From positions 1 to 31,595 of the forward strand of contig URXW01000020.1 in assembly GCA_900551995.1 (NCBI GenBank): 31,595 bases of DNA. The letters run 5' to 3'. Each line of letters opens with the position of its first letter. Position 1 is the stretch's first letter. The stretch comes from an uncultured Eubacteriales bacterium (lineage in GTDB: Bacteria > Bacillota > Clostridia > Oscillospirales > Oscillospiraceae). The notes below the pieces were generated by a model that had not been told where the DNA came from, searched no databases, and saw only the letters and a program-made list of their open reading frames with translations. Both the position numbers and the translations under genes were made by a program. This document shows positions 8,701 through 14,338 of the stretch, in pieces.

Positions 8701-9425
8701 GCTTTGCCTGCCACGCCGGAGGCGATGGAGCGTTTCGCCTTGGCAAGCTCCTCCTCGCCCTTTTCCACCTCCGCCTTGGCGTCCTTGAGCTTCTGCTCCG
8801 CCTTTGCCAGCTGCTTCCGCAGGGCGTCCACCAGCTTTTCCGACAGCGCGTCCAGCTTCGCCTCGTCCAGAATGACGTGCGCCTCCCGCGTCACCGCGCC
8901 GCTGACGCTGATGCTTGCTACGCCGGACACGCCCTCCAGCTTCGGGGTAAGCTCCTCCGTGACGAAGTCGCTGAGCGCGTACACGTCCGAGCCCTGGCGG
9001 GACACGGCGGCCACCATCACCGGCAGCATGGAGGGGTTGATCTTCAGCACATAGGGCGCGGACACCGTGTCCGCCCAGCCCCCCTGCAGCACGGAGATCT
9101 TCTGCTGAATGTCCACACTGATGGTGTCCATGTTGGCTCCATCCTCAAATTCCAGCATGACCATGGACACGCTGTCCTGACTGGTGGAGGTGACCTCCTT
9201 GATCTTGTCCAGCGTCGCCATAGACTGCTCCACCGGCTTAGTGATGGTCTGCTCCACCGCCTCCGGGCTGGCTCCGGGGTCGGAGGTGACGATAATGACG
9301 TAGGGGAAATCCATGTTGGGCAGCAGGTCGGGCGTCATCCGCAGATACGCCACCACGCCCAGCACGATCACCGCCAGCACCGCCACGAAAACCGTCAACG
9401 GTTTTTTCACGCTGAAGCCCGCCAT
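5742..9425 (-). CDS. RND efflux transporter permease (HAE1/AcrB-like) with a coiled-coil insertion
   Basis: This is a proton-driven membrane exporter of the RND superfamily, 1227 residues against about 1050 for AcrB or SwrC. TM1 is at about 8-28 and is followed by the PDLLPNMDFPYV segment. TM2-6 (about 510-665) include VGMLVDNSVVVIENIY, where D578 matches the first of the two proton-relay aspartates and the second is Asn, common in Gram-positive homologues. A second half repeats this layout and has GIIVNNGIVLVDYINQ near the end. The extra length is an alanine/lysine/glutamate-rich coiled-coil insertion at about 190-375, split by a glycine linker (266-274) that is followed by leucine-rich heptads. 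A Met/Gly-rich loop (FMMGGGDMGGLNMAGG) lies in the second half. No membrane-fusion adaptor or outer-membrane channel gene is nearby. GGAAGGAGTGAGGAT precedes the ATG. Confidence 0.92.
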   Translation of the reverse strand: MAGFSVKKPLTVFVAVLAVIVLGVVAYLRMTPDLLPNMDFPYVIIVTSDPGASPEAVEQTITKPVEQSMATLDKIKEVTSTSQDSVSMVMLEFEDGANMDTISVDIQQKISVLQGGWADTVSAPYVLKINPSMLPVMVAAVSRQGSDVYALSDFVTEELTPKLEGVSGVASISVSGAVTREAHVILDEAKLDALSEKLVDALRKQLAKAEQKLKDAKAEVEKGEEELAKAKRSIASGVAGKAGDAVDDMYDKLKDVYSVLPDVDFGGGGGSGGGMTPEELKQLQETLKQLNKTLVELRRTLGNLLADMESGRLRAQVEGEVYDAALSLIDGLTQLTEADIQLGQAKTQIESGLEQIKKAYKTIVEDTDVGGMLSLSTVSQLLTAQNFDMPAGYIEDESGVKYMVSVGSSVATRQELEDMVLLDLGMEGIEPVTLGDIATVVVTDNADQLYTKVNGGNGILLSFTKQSNYATAAVSNNITDRFQELSEEYEGLDFAPLMDQGDYIYLIVETITSSLLWGALFSVVVLYLFLRDWRPTVITLVSIPISVIFAVVLMYFTGVTINMISLSGLAVSVGMLVDNSVVVIENIYRLRAKGATVVQAAVSGAQQVLGAVAASTLTTVCVFAPIVFVEGLTRQLFTDLALTITYSLLASLLVALTLVPAMASGMLRREKVQKPGLLDRLYPAYRKSIVFALDHKAGVLLLSLVLLVTSGWAAVSRGFTFMPEMDMNNLSLTVTMPEGTTREEAVKLADTVIQRVMSVEDVEDAGFMMGGGDMGGLNMAGGETGEYDVTGYITMPEGTFGSVAGKEIETLCADLPCKVTAAGVMSEMMSYMTGSGVSLQVFGSDMEELQDSARAIARRLEQVTGVGEVNDGLDESAPALQVVIDRKAAAEHGMTVAQIYMKVAAALQSSASVSDITLDSNSMDLTVDAAEGSVLTKEKLLDMKITPDSTSSAMGGSSGQLSQITGEDEEDKDKDKTFALGDVATVEETVSMNTISRDQQRRCVTVTATLAEGYNITHVTNAVQQALGSVTLPKGVTVEYNGENEQIMDAMGQLMLMLLLGVVLVYLIMVAQFQSLKSPFIVMFTIPLAFTGGFFALLAVGIEVSVISLIGFVMLVGIIVNNGIVLVDYINQQRLAGMERRDAIIDACVTRLRPILMTSLTTILGLIVTAAAKNAGTALMQPIAVVCIGGLLYATLMTLFVVPCMYEIMNKRELRKVDEDELKLLDI

Positions 9426-9478
9426 ATCCTCACTCCTTCCCCGCCCGCAAAGGGCACAAATCTCCGATTTTGAATTTT

Positions 9479-9507
9479 AGTGTATCATTCCCGCCGTGAA
9501 GTTGCAA
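9479..9507 (-). promoter_or_regulatory. SigA promoter of the RND pump gene
   Basis: On the minus strand, TTGCAA (9502-9507) and TACACT (9479-9484) are spaced by exactly 17 bp. They lie about 55 bases before the ATG. Confidence 0.7.
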
Positions 9508-9605
9508 GAGAGGCGGCGGATAATTCACGAAAGCGTTACAAATACAGGGGTTTGGCGGAAAATGGCACATCTGCCGCCGCGCTCCCTTCCCCTCCCCGGC
9601 AAAGG

Positions 9606-9638
9606 AAAAACGCGGACGCTTCCGCGTCCGCGTTTTTT
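9606..9638 (-). terminator. Terminator after rluD
   Basis: The stem AACGCGGACGC / GCGTCCGCGTT has a four-base loop and is flanked by A and T runs, so it could act in both directions. On the minus strand it closes the lspA-rluD unit. Confidence 0.8.
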
Positions 9639-9671
9639 CCTTTTCTTTTGGGATGATGGTTCTGGTCTTTG

Positions 9672-10589
9672 TCATAGGGAACATCTCTTTTCCAGCTTTT
9701 CCACCATCCGGGTGAACTCCTCCGGCAGAGGACAGTGCAGCTCCACCGTCTCCCCCGTGCGGGGATGGACGAACCGCAGCCCCGTGGCGTGGAGACACTG
9801 CCCCGTCAGCCCCGGCACCGGCTTTTTCGCGCCGTACACCGTGTCCCCCAGGATGGGGTGCCCGATGTGCGCCATGTGGACGCGGATCTGGTGGGTGCGC
9901 CCCGTCTCCAGACGGCAGCGCAGATGGGTCACGCCGGGATACCGCGCCACCACCTCCCAGTGGGTCACGGCGCGGCGGCCGCCCGCCACCACCGCCATCT
10001 TCTTCCTGTCGCTGCTGCTCCGTCCGATGGGCGCGTCCACGGTACCGCTGTCCTGTCGCATATTGCCGCTCACAAGGCACTCATACGTCCGGGACAGGGA
10101 GTGGTCGCTGAGCTGTGCGCTGAGGGCGGCGTGCGCCGCGTCGTTCTTGGCGGCGATGATCAACCCGCTGGTGTCCCGGTCAATACGGTGGACGATGCCA
10201 GGACGCTTCTCCCCGCCGATGCCGGAGAGACTGTCGCCGCAGTGGTGCAGCAGTGCGTTCACCAGCGTGCCGTCCGGGTGTCCCGGCGCGGGATGCACCA
10301 CCAGCCCCTTGGGCTTGTTCACCACAATAACGTCCCCGTCCTCGTACACCACGTCCAGAGGGATGTCCTGCGCCGTCACCGCCGTGTCCCGCACCTCCGG
10401 GATGTCCACGCTCACGCGCTCCCCGCCTGCGAGGCGGCAGCTCTTCGCCGCCTGCTTTCCGTCCACGCGCACGTGCCCCGAGGCGATGAGCTGCGCCGCC
10501 TGGGAGCGGGACAGCGCACCGTCCTGCGCCAAAAACGCGTCCAACCGCAGCCCCGCCTGTTCAGTTGTGGCTGTCAGCTCCCGCGTCAT
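9672..10589 (-). CDS. rluD: RluA-family 23S rRNA pseudouridine synthase (RluD-like)
   Basis: This converts uridines in RNA to pseudouridine, most likely in helix 69 of 23S rRNA as RluD does. An N-terminal S4 RNA-binding domain (about 13-65, LRLDAFLAQ ... SGHVRVDG) is followed by the catalytic domain with VNKPKGLVVHP (90-100) and the signature HRIDRDTSGLI, where D137 of HRID is the expected nucleophile. Further along are LETGRTHQIRVHMAHIGHPILGD and the C-terminal LHCPLPEEF segment. The length of 305 residues is normal. The ATG overlaps the 3' end of lspA by 29 bases and has GAGAAGGAG 8 bases upstream, so both genes are cotranscribed, an arrangement widely seen in Firmicutes. The exact target uridine cannot be read from the sequence. 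Confidence 0.92.
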   Translation of the reverse strand: MTRELTATTEQAGLRLDAFLAQDGALSRSQAAQLIASGHVRVDGKQAAKSCRLAGGERVSVDIPEVRDTAVTAQDIPLDVVYEDGDVIVVNKPKGLVVHPAPGHPDGTLVNALLHHCGDSLSGIGGEKRPGIVHRIDRDTSGLIIAAKNDAAHAALSAQLSDHSLSRTYECLVSGNMRQDSGTVDAPIGRSSSDRKKMAVVAGGRRAVTHWEVVARYPGVTHLRCRLETGRTHQIRVHMAHIGHPILGDTVYGAKKPVPGLTGQCLHATGLRFVHPRTGETVELHCPLPEEFTRMVEKLEKRCSL

Positions 10590-11058
10590 GGTTCGGCTCC
10601 TTCTCCCGCTTGTCGTATTTTTCGTAGAACCACAGGTAGTACACTGCGCCCAGCACCACGCCGATGACCACGAAAATATCCGCCAGATTGAAAATGGGGT
10701 AGCTGATAAACTCCAGATCGAACATATCCACCACGTACCCCCGGCAGACCCGGTCGATCATGTTGCCTACGCCGCCGCCCAGCACCAGCATGGCGGCGGT
10801 CAGTCCCAAGGGGTGCCGGACGATTCTCTTCACCACCAGATACACCACGGCGGCCATCAGCACCACCGTCACCACCGCCAGCAGCCCCGTTTTGCCGGAA
10901 AAGCTGCTCCATGCCGCGCCGGTGTTGTGCAGCCGGGTCAGGCGCACGATACCCGGCAGCAGCGGGGCGGACTGCCCCACGGTCAGGTGGGAGGTGACCC
11001 ACCACTTCAAAAGCTGGTCGCCGCCGATGCAGGCCGCCAGCAGGATCATATACCACAT
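10561..11058 (-). CDS. lspA: Lipoprotein signal peptidase (signal peptidase II)
   Basis: This membrane aspartyl protease removes signal peptides from prolipoproteins after diacylation; the lipoprotein at 3271 is a possible client. The 165 residues contain four hydrophobic segments. The two catalytic aspartates sit in GNMIDRV (D102) and FNLADIFVVIG (D127), and the family motifs NTGAAWS (45-51) and the early D14 are present. I start at 11058 because GGGAGG lies 7 bases upstream and the N-terminus MWYMILLAACIGGDQ matches the family. An upstream extension to 11154 would run into the promoter. The C-terminal tail is hydrophilic and charged (KYDKREKEPNHDAGADSHN). rluD overlaps its end. Confidence 0.94.
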   Translation of the reverse strand: MWYMILLAACIGGDQLLKWWVTSHLTVGQSAPLLPGIVRLTRLHNTGAAWSSFSGKTGLLAVVTVVLMAAVVYLVVKRIVRHPLGLTAAMLVLGGGVGNMIDRVCRGYVVDMFDLEFISYPIFNLADIFVVIGVVLGAVYYLWFYEKYDKREKEPNHDAGADSHN

Positions 11059-11088
11059 ATTGCTTCCTCCCGGAGAAATAGTACCCCT

Positions 11089-11117
11089 ATCATATCCCAT
11101 TTGCCGCAGGATTGCAA
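11089..11117 (-). promoter_or_regulatory. SigA promoter of lspA-rluD
   Basis: On the minus strand, TTGCAA (11112-11117), a 17-bp spacer and TATGAT (11089-11094) precede lspA by about 30 bases. It is arranged back to back with the miaB promoter. Confidence 0.75.
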
Positions 11118-11137
11118 CGTTTATTGCGTTCCCTTCC

Positions 11138-11166
11138 TTGTATTCCTCCCGCAACTATGCTACAAT
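11138..11166 (+). promoter_or_regulatory. SigA promoter of miaB
   Basis: TTGTAT (11138-11143) and TACAAT (11161-11166) are spaced by 17 bp, with a TGC just before the -10 box (extended -10). Transcription should start near 11173, about 38 bases before the miaB start. Confidence 0.75.
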
Positions 11167-11210
11167 ATCCCCGAAATTCAAACTTCGCCCTTTGGGGCAG
11201 GGAGGTCACT

Positions 11211-12620
11211 TTGGACAGAACGCAGGTACAGATCCCCGCCGCGCAGCTGGAACGCCAGCGGGACTTTGAAGCAAAAATAAAGGAAATGCACAGCCACCGC
11301 CCCCTCCGCGCCATGGTGGACACCTTCGGCTGCCAGCAGAACGTGGCGGACAGCCAGCACATCATGGGTATGCTGGAGGCCATGGGCTGCACGTTCACCG
11401 ACGACGCGGCGCAGGCGGATGTGGTGGTGCTGAATACCTGCGCCATCCGCGACCACGCGGAGAAGCGGGTCTACGGCAATCTGGGCGCGCTGACCCACAC
11501 CAAGAAGGCAAACCCGGCGCAGGTCATCTGCCTGTGCGGCTGCATGGCGCAGCGTCCGGAGGTGGCGGAAAAGGTACGCCAGTCCTACCGCCACGTGGAT
11601 CTTGTGTTCGGACCCCAGGCACTGTGGAAGTTCCCGGAGCTTCTCTATCAGGTCTACACCCAGCGGCAGCGCGTGTTCTCCGTGGCGGACGAGCACGGCT
11701 CCATCGCCGAGGGGCTTCCCGTGGTGCGGGAGGGGCGCACAAGGGCGTGGGTGTCCATCATGTACGGCTGCAACAACTTCTGCTCCTACTGCATCGTGCC
11801 CTACGTCCGCGGCAGGGAGCGCAGCCGCGACCCGGAGAAGATCATCGATGAGGTGCGCGGTCTGGTGGCGGAGGGCTTCAAGGAGATCACCCTGCTGGGG
11901 CAGAACGTCAACTCCTACGGCAAGGATCTGGGCACCGGCTATGACTTTGCCGACCTGCTCACCGCGCTGGACGAGATCGAGGGCGACTATCTCCTGCGCT
12001 TCATGTCCTCCCAGCCCAAGGACGCCACCTGCAAGCTCTTCGACGCCATGGCGAACTGCCGCCACGTGGCGAAGCAGCTGCACCTGCCGGTGCAGTCCGG
12101 CTGTGACCGGGTGCTCCGCGCCATGAACCGCCCCTACGACGTGGCGAAATACATGGAGCTGATCACCTACGCCCGGAGCGTCATGCCTGAGCTGGTGCTG
12201 ACCAGCGACGTGATCATCGGCTTCCCCGGCGAGACGGAAGCCGAGGCCATGGAGACGGTGGCTCTGGTGGAGAGGGTGCGCTTCGACGCGCTGTTCACCT
12301 TCATCTTCTCCCCCCGCCCCGGCACGCCCGCCGCCAAGATGGACGACCCGGTGCCACGGGAAGAAAAGCAGAAGTGGTTCGACCGCCTCTGCGCCGTGCA
12401 GAACACCATCTCCGAGGAGCTGCACCGCCAGTACGTGGGGCAGACGCTCCGCTGCCTTGTGGACGGCGAGAGCGACGACGCCCGCTGGCCGCTGACCGCC
12501 CGCACCGCCGGCGGACGGCTGGTGCACTGCACCGGCGACAAGTCCGCCGTGGGCGAATACCGCTCCATCAAAATCACCGACAGCAACACCTGGGCGTTGT
12601 TCGGCGAGCTGGCGCAGTAA
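11211..12620 (+). CDS. miaB: tRNA-2-methylthio-N6-dimethylallyladenosine synthase (MiaB)
   Basis: This radical-SAM methylthiotransferase converts i6A37 to ms2i6A37 in tRNAs reading UNN codons. All cluster ligands are present: the auxiliary [4Fe-4S] cysteines C41 (FGCQQN), C77 (NTCAIR) and C111 (CGCMAQR), and the radical-SAM triad C187-x3-C191-x2-C194 in GCNNFCSYCIVPY. GRERSRDPEKIIDEV and LLGQNVNSYGKDLG are typical MiaB segments, and a TRAM domain forms the last 65 or so residues. The start at TTG 11211 has GGAGGT 5-10 bases upstream. An ATG-initiated frame back to 11112 would run through the promoter, so I reject it. The protein has 469 residues, close to normal. A strong terminator follows. 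Confidence 0.95.
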   Translation: MDRTQVQIPAAQLERQRDFEAKIKEMHSHRPLRAMVDTFGCQQNVADSQHIMGMLEAMGCTFTDDAAQADVVVLNTCAIRDHAEKRVYGNLGALTHTKKANPAQVICLCGCMAQRPEVAEKVRQSYRHVDLVFGPQALWKFPELLYQVYTQRQRVFSVADEHGSIAEGLPVVREGRTRAWVSIMYGCNNFCSYCIVPYVRGRERSRDPEKIIDEVRGLVAEGFKEITLLGQNVNSYGKDLGTGYDFADLLTALDEIEGDYLLRFMSSQPKDATCKLFDAMANCRHVAKQLHLPVQSGCDRVLRAMNRPYDVAKYMELITYARSVMPELVLTSDVIIGFPGETEAEAMETVALVERVRFDALFTFIFSPRPGTPAAKMDDPVPREEKQKWFDRLCAVQNTISEELHRQYVGQTLRCLVDGESDDARWPLTARTAGGRLVHCTGDKSAVGEYRSIKITDSNTWALFGELAQ

Positions 12621-12635
12621 CGAAAAAAGACGCAG

Positions 12636-12665
12636 AAAAACCCCCACCGAACGGTGGGGGTTTTT
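12636..12665. terminator. Terminator after miaB, probably also usable for rnhA
   Basis: The perfect stem AAAAACCCCCACC / GGTGGGGGTTTTT with loop GAAC has A and T flanks. It sits between converging miaB and rnhA. No other hairpin closes rnhA in 12667-12803, which is AT-rich and otherwise empty. Confidence 0.85.
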
Positions 12666-12803
12666 CCGTGTGTGTGTTTGTGTTAGGAGAGAGAGAGAAA
12701 ATCACATCAGGAAGCTTTGTTCCTTTGGATGATGTTATATTACCCGGTAAATTTGGCTGAATCTTGAATCGTCAATGAACATTCTGTGAATTATACCCGC
12801 TTT

Positions 12804-13241
12804 TCACCGAAATTTTCTGCTCTCCGCCACCGCCAGCTGGTCGCAGCGGTTGTTTTTCTCGTTCTCCGCGTGCCCCTTGACCCAGTGATAGCGCAGCTGG
12901 TGAACGTCCGCCAAGGCGAGAAGCGTCTCCCACAGGTCACTGTTCAAGGCGGGCTTTTTGTCGCTCTTGACCCAGCCCCGCTTCTGCCAGCTCCGCGCCC
13001 AGCCCTTCTCCAGCGCGTCAACGACGTACTTGCTGTCGGAGTACAGCTCCACGATGCACGGCTCCTTCAGCAGCCGCAACGCCTCGATCACGGCGGTCAG
13101 CTCCATGCGGTTGTTGGTGGTCTCCGGCGCACCACCGGACAGCTCCTTCTCTGCGTCCTTGTAGCGGAGGATCGCCCCCCAGCCGCCGGGTCCGGGATTG
13201 CCGCTGCAAGCACCGTCGGTGTAAATTTCAACTGTTTTCAT
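12804..13241 (-). CDS. rnhA: Ribonuclease HI
   Basis: This endonuclease cleaves the RNA strand of RNA-DNA hybrids, such as primers and R-loops. The four metal-binding acidic residues are visible: D9 (IYTDGACSGNPG), E47 (NNRMELTA), D69 (LYSDSKYV) and D134 (NRCDQLA). H124 in VKGHAENEKNNRCD is the conserved flexible-loop histidine. The basic tryptophan-rich stretch (WARSWQKRGWVKSDKK, about 81-96) is the handle region that binds the hybrid in E. coli RNase HI. The length of 145 residues is normal. I take the ATG at 13241, at the homologue-like start MKTVEIYTDGA; an in-frame ATG at 13283 would add 14 poorly conserved residues without a clear ribosome site. No promoter is evident and the gene may be read through from trmO. 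Confidence 0.95.
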   Translation of the reverse strand: MKTVEIYTDGACSGNPGPGGWGAILRYKDAEKELSGGAPETTNNRMELTAVIEALRLLKEPCIVELYSDSKYVVDALEKGWARSWQKRGWVKSDKKPALNSDLWETLLALADVHQLRYHWVKGHAENEKNNRCDQLAVAESRKFR

Positions 13242-13320
13242 ACGTCTCTCATTTCTCGCTGTCTCTCCGTTTTTCCAGCCCATCTGTCCGGAGATTTCAT
13301 GCCCCCTCTCCGGGGGAGGA

Positions 13321-13995
13321 TCACGTCTCCACCTCTACCACGTGTACCACGCCGTCGCCCACGGTGAAGCGCACGTTTTTCCCGGCGTAGCGCATCCCGT
13401 ACACCCGCTCGCTGTCCTCCTGATACCGCGGGCGCGGGTCGGCACCCAGCGCACTGAGCAGCCCGTGCCGCTCCCCGCTGTCGAACTGCGCCAGCAGCTC
13501 CGGCGGGAAGTCCACCGCCAGCATTTCCCCGGCGTCCCCGCCGGTGAAGCCCCCCGCCGCGTCGGGATAGCTGTCCGCATACGCCAAGTAGGGCTTGATG
13601 TCGAAGATCGGCGTCCCGCTGACCATGTCCGCGCCCCGGACGTACAGCACGGGGCTGTCCGCCTCGTCCAGCGACACGTGCTCCAGCTCCACGGCGGAAA
13701 GTCCCAGTCCGTTGGGGCGGAAGGGCGAACGGCTGGCGAACACACCCACGCGCTCGTTTCCGCCCAGCCGCGGCGGGCGCACCGTGGGCGACCAGCCGTG
13801 TCCCGCCGCCCTGTCAAACTGCCAGAGCAGCCAGATGTGGGAAAAGCCCTCCAGCCCCCGCACGGCGTCGCAGTCCCGGAACGCAGGCGCGAACACGATG
13901 CGCCCCGGACAGTCGGCGATGCCGCTCTGCCGCGGCACGCCGAACTTCTCGTCAAAGGGCGTCTCAATATAGGCGACGGGTGTGATCTCGGCCAT
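13321..13995 (-). CDS. trmO: tRNA (N6-threonylcarbamoyladenosine37-N6)-methyltransferase TrmO (TsaA/YaeB family)
   Basis: This SAM-dependent enzyme methylates t6A37 to m6t6A37 in tRNA-Thr species. The N-terminal domain shows the family segments PVAYIETPFDEKFGVPRQSG (split here at 6-25), LEGFSHIWLLWQF (48-60), and the signature FASRSPFRPNGLGLSAVELE (about 86-105), followed by GADMVSGTPIFDIKPYL (121-138). The length of 224 residues fits bacterial TrmO. Its ATG lies one base after the stop of the upstream small membrane protein, so it is expected to be cotranscribed with gyrA. GAGGGAG provides the ribosome site 7 bases upstream. In this window it joins MiaB as a second modifier of tRNA position 37. 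Confidence 0.9.
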   Translation of the reverse strand: MAEITPVAYIETPFDEKFGVPRQSGIADCPGRIVFAPAFRDCDAVRGLEGFSHIWLLWQFDRAAGHGWSPTVRPPRLGGNERVGVFASRSPFRPNGLGLSAVELEHVSLDEADSPVLYVRGADMVSGTPIFDIKPYLAYADSYPDAAGGFTGGDAGEMLAVDFPPELLAQFDSGERHGLLSALGADPRPRYQEDSERVYGMRYAGKNVRFTVGDGVVHVVEVET

Positions 13996-13996
13996 G

Positions 13997-14338
13997 TTAT
14001 CGCTCCCTCATGCCGGTGTCGGTCAAATGCGCCGTGATGTCCTTGGGCAGCCGGAACAGCCGCGCCAGCTCCCCGGCGATGATCACCACCATTCCTGCCA
14101 CGATGATCCAGATATTCCGCACGGTGCCGGCGGTGAAGAACATCGCCAGCAGCACCAGCAGCAGACCCATATTGATGCGCCCGTTGCCCTCCTCGATCCG
14201 GCAAAGCTCCTCGTCCTTCTCGTAAATGACCTTGTTGTACACGAAATTGCCCCTTGCTGCCGCGTTGTGATACAGCGTCTTGGTGAAATACTGCCACCGC
14301 GTCAGGGGCACCGTAGCTTCTCTGGGCGCGCTGCTCAT
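13997..14338 (-). CDS. Small membrane protein of unknown function coupled to gyrA
   Basis: This encodes 113 residues. The first half is soluble and basic-aromatic (LTRWQYFTKTLYHNAAARGNFVYNKVIYEKDEEL is split here; about 12-47). The second half has two adjacent hydrophobic segments (about 56-73 and 75-93), followed by a short tail ending in GMRER. I do not recognise the family. The start codon overlaps the gyrA stop as ATGA, which points to translational coupling, and trmO follows after one base. Because of this position it is made together with gyrase, but nothing in the sequence links it to DNA topology. Codon use looks like that of its neighbours, so it is most likely a real gene and not a shadow. 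Confidence 0.75.
   Translation of the reverse strand: MSSAPREATVPLTRWQYFTKTLYHNAAARGNFVYNKVIYEKDEELCRIEEGNGRINMGLLLVLLAMFFTAGTVRNIWIIVAGMVVIIAGELARLFRLPKDITAHLTDTGMRER

Noticed and set aside
12804..13283. A longer rnhA start at 13283
   Set aside because: The added residues are not like RNase HI and no ribosome site precedes the ATG; the family start is at 13241.
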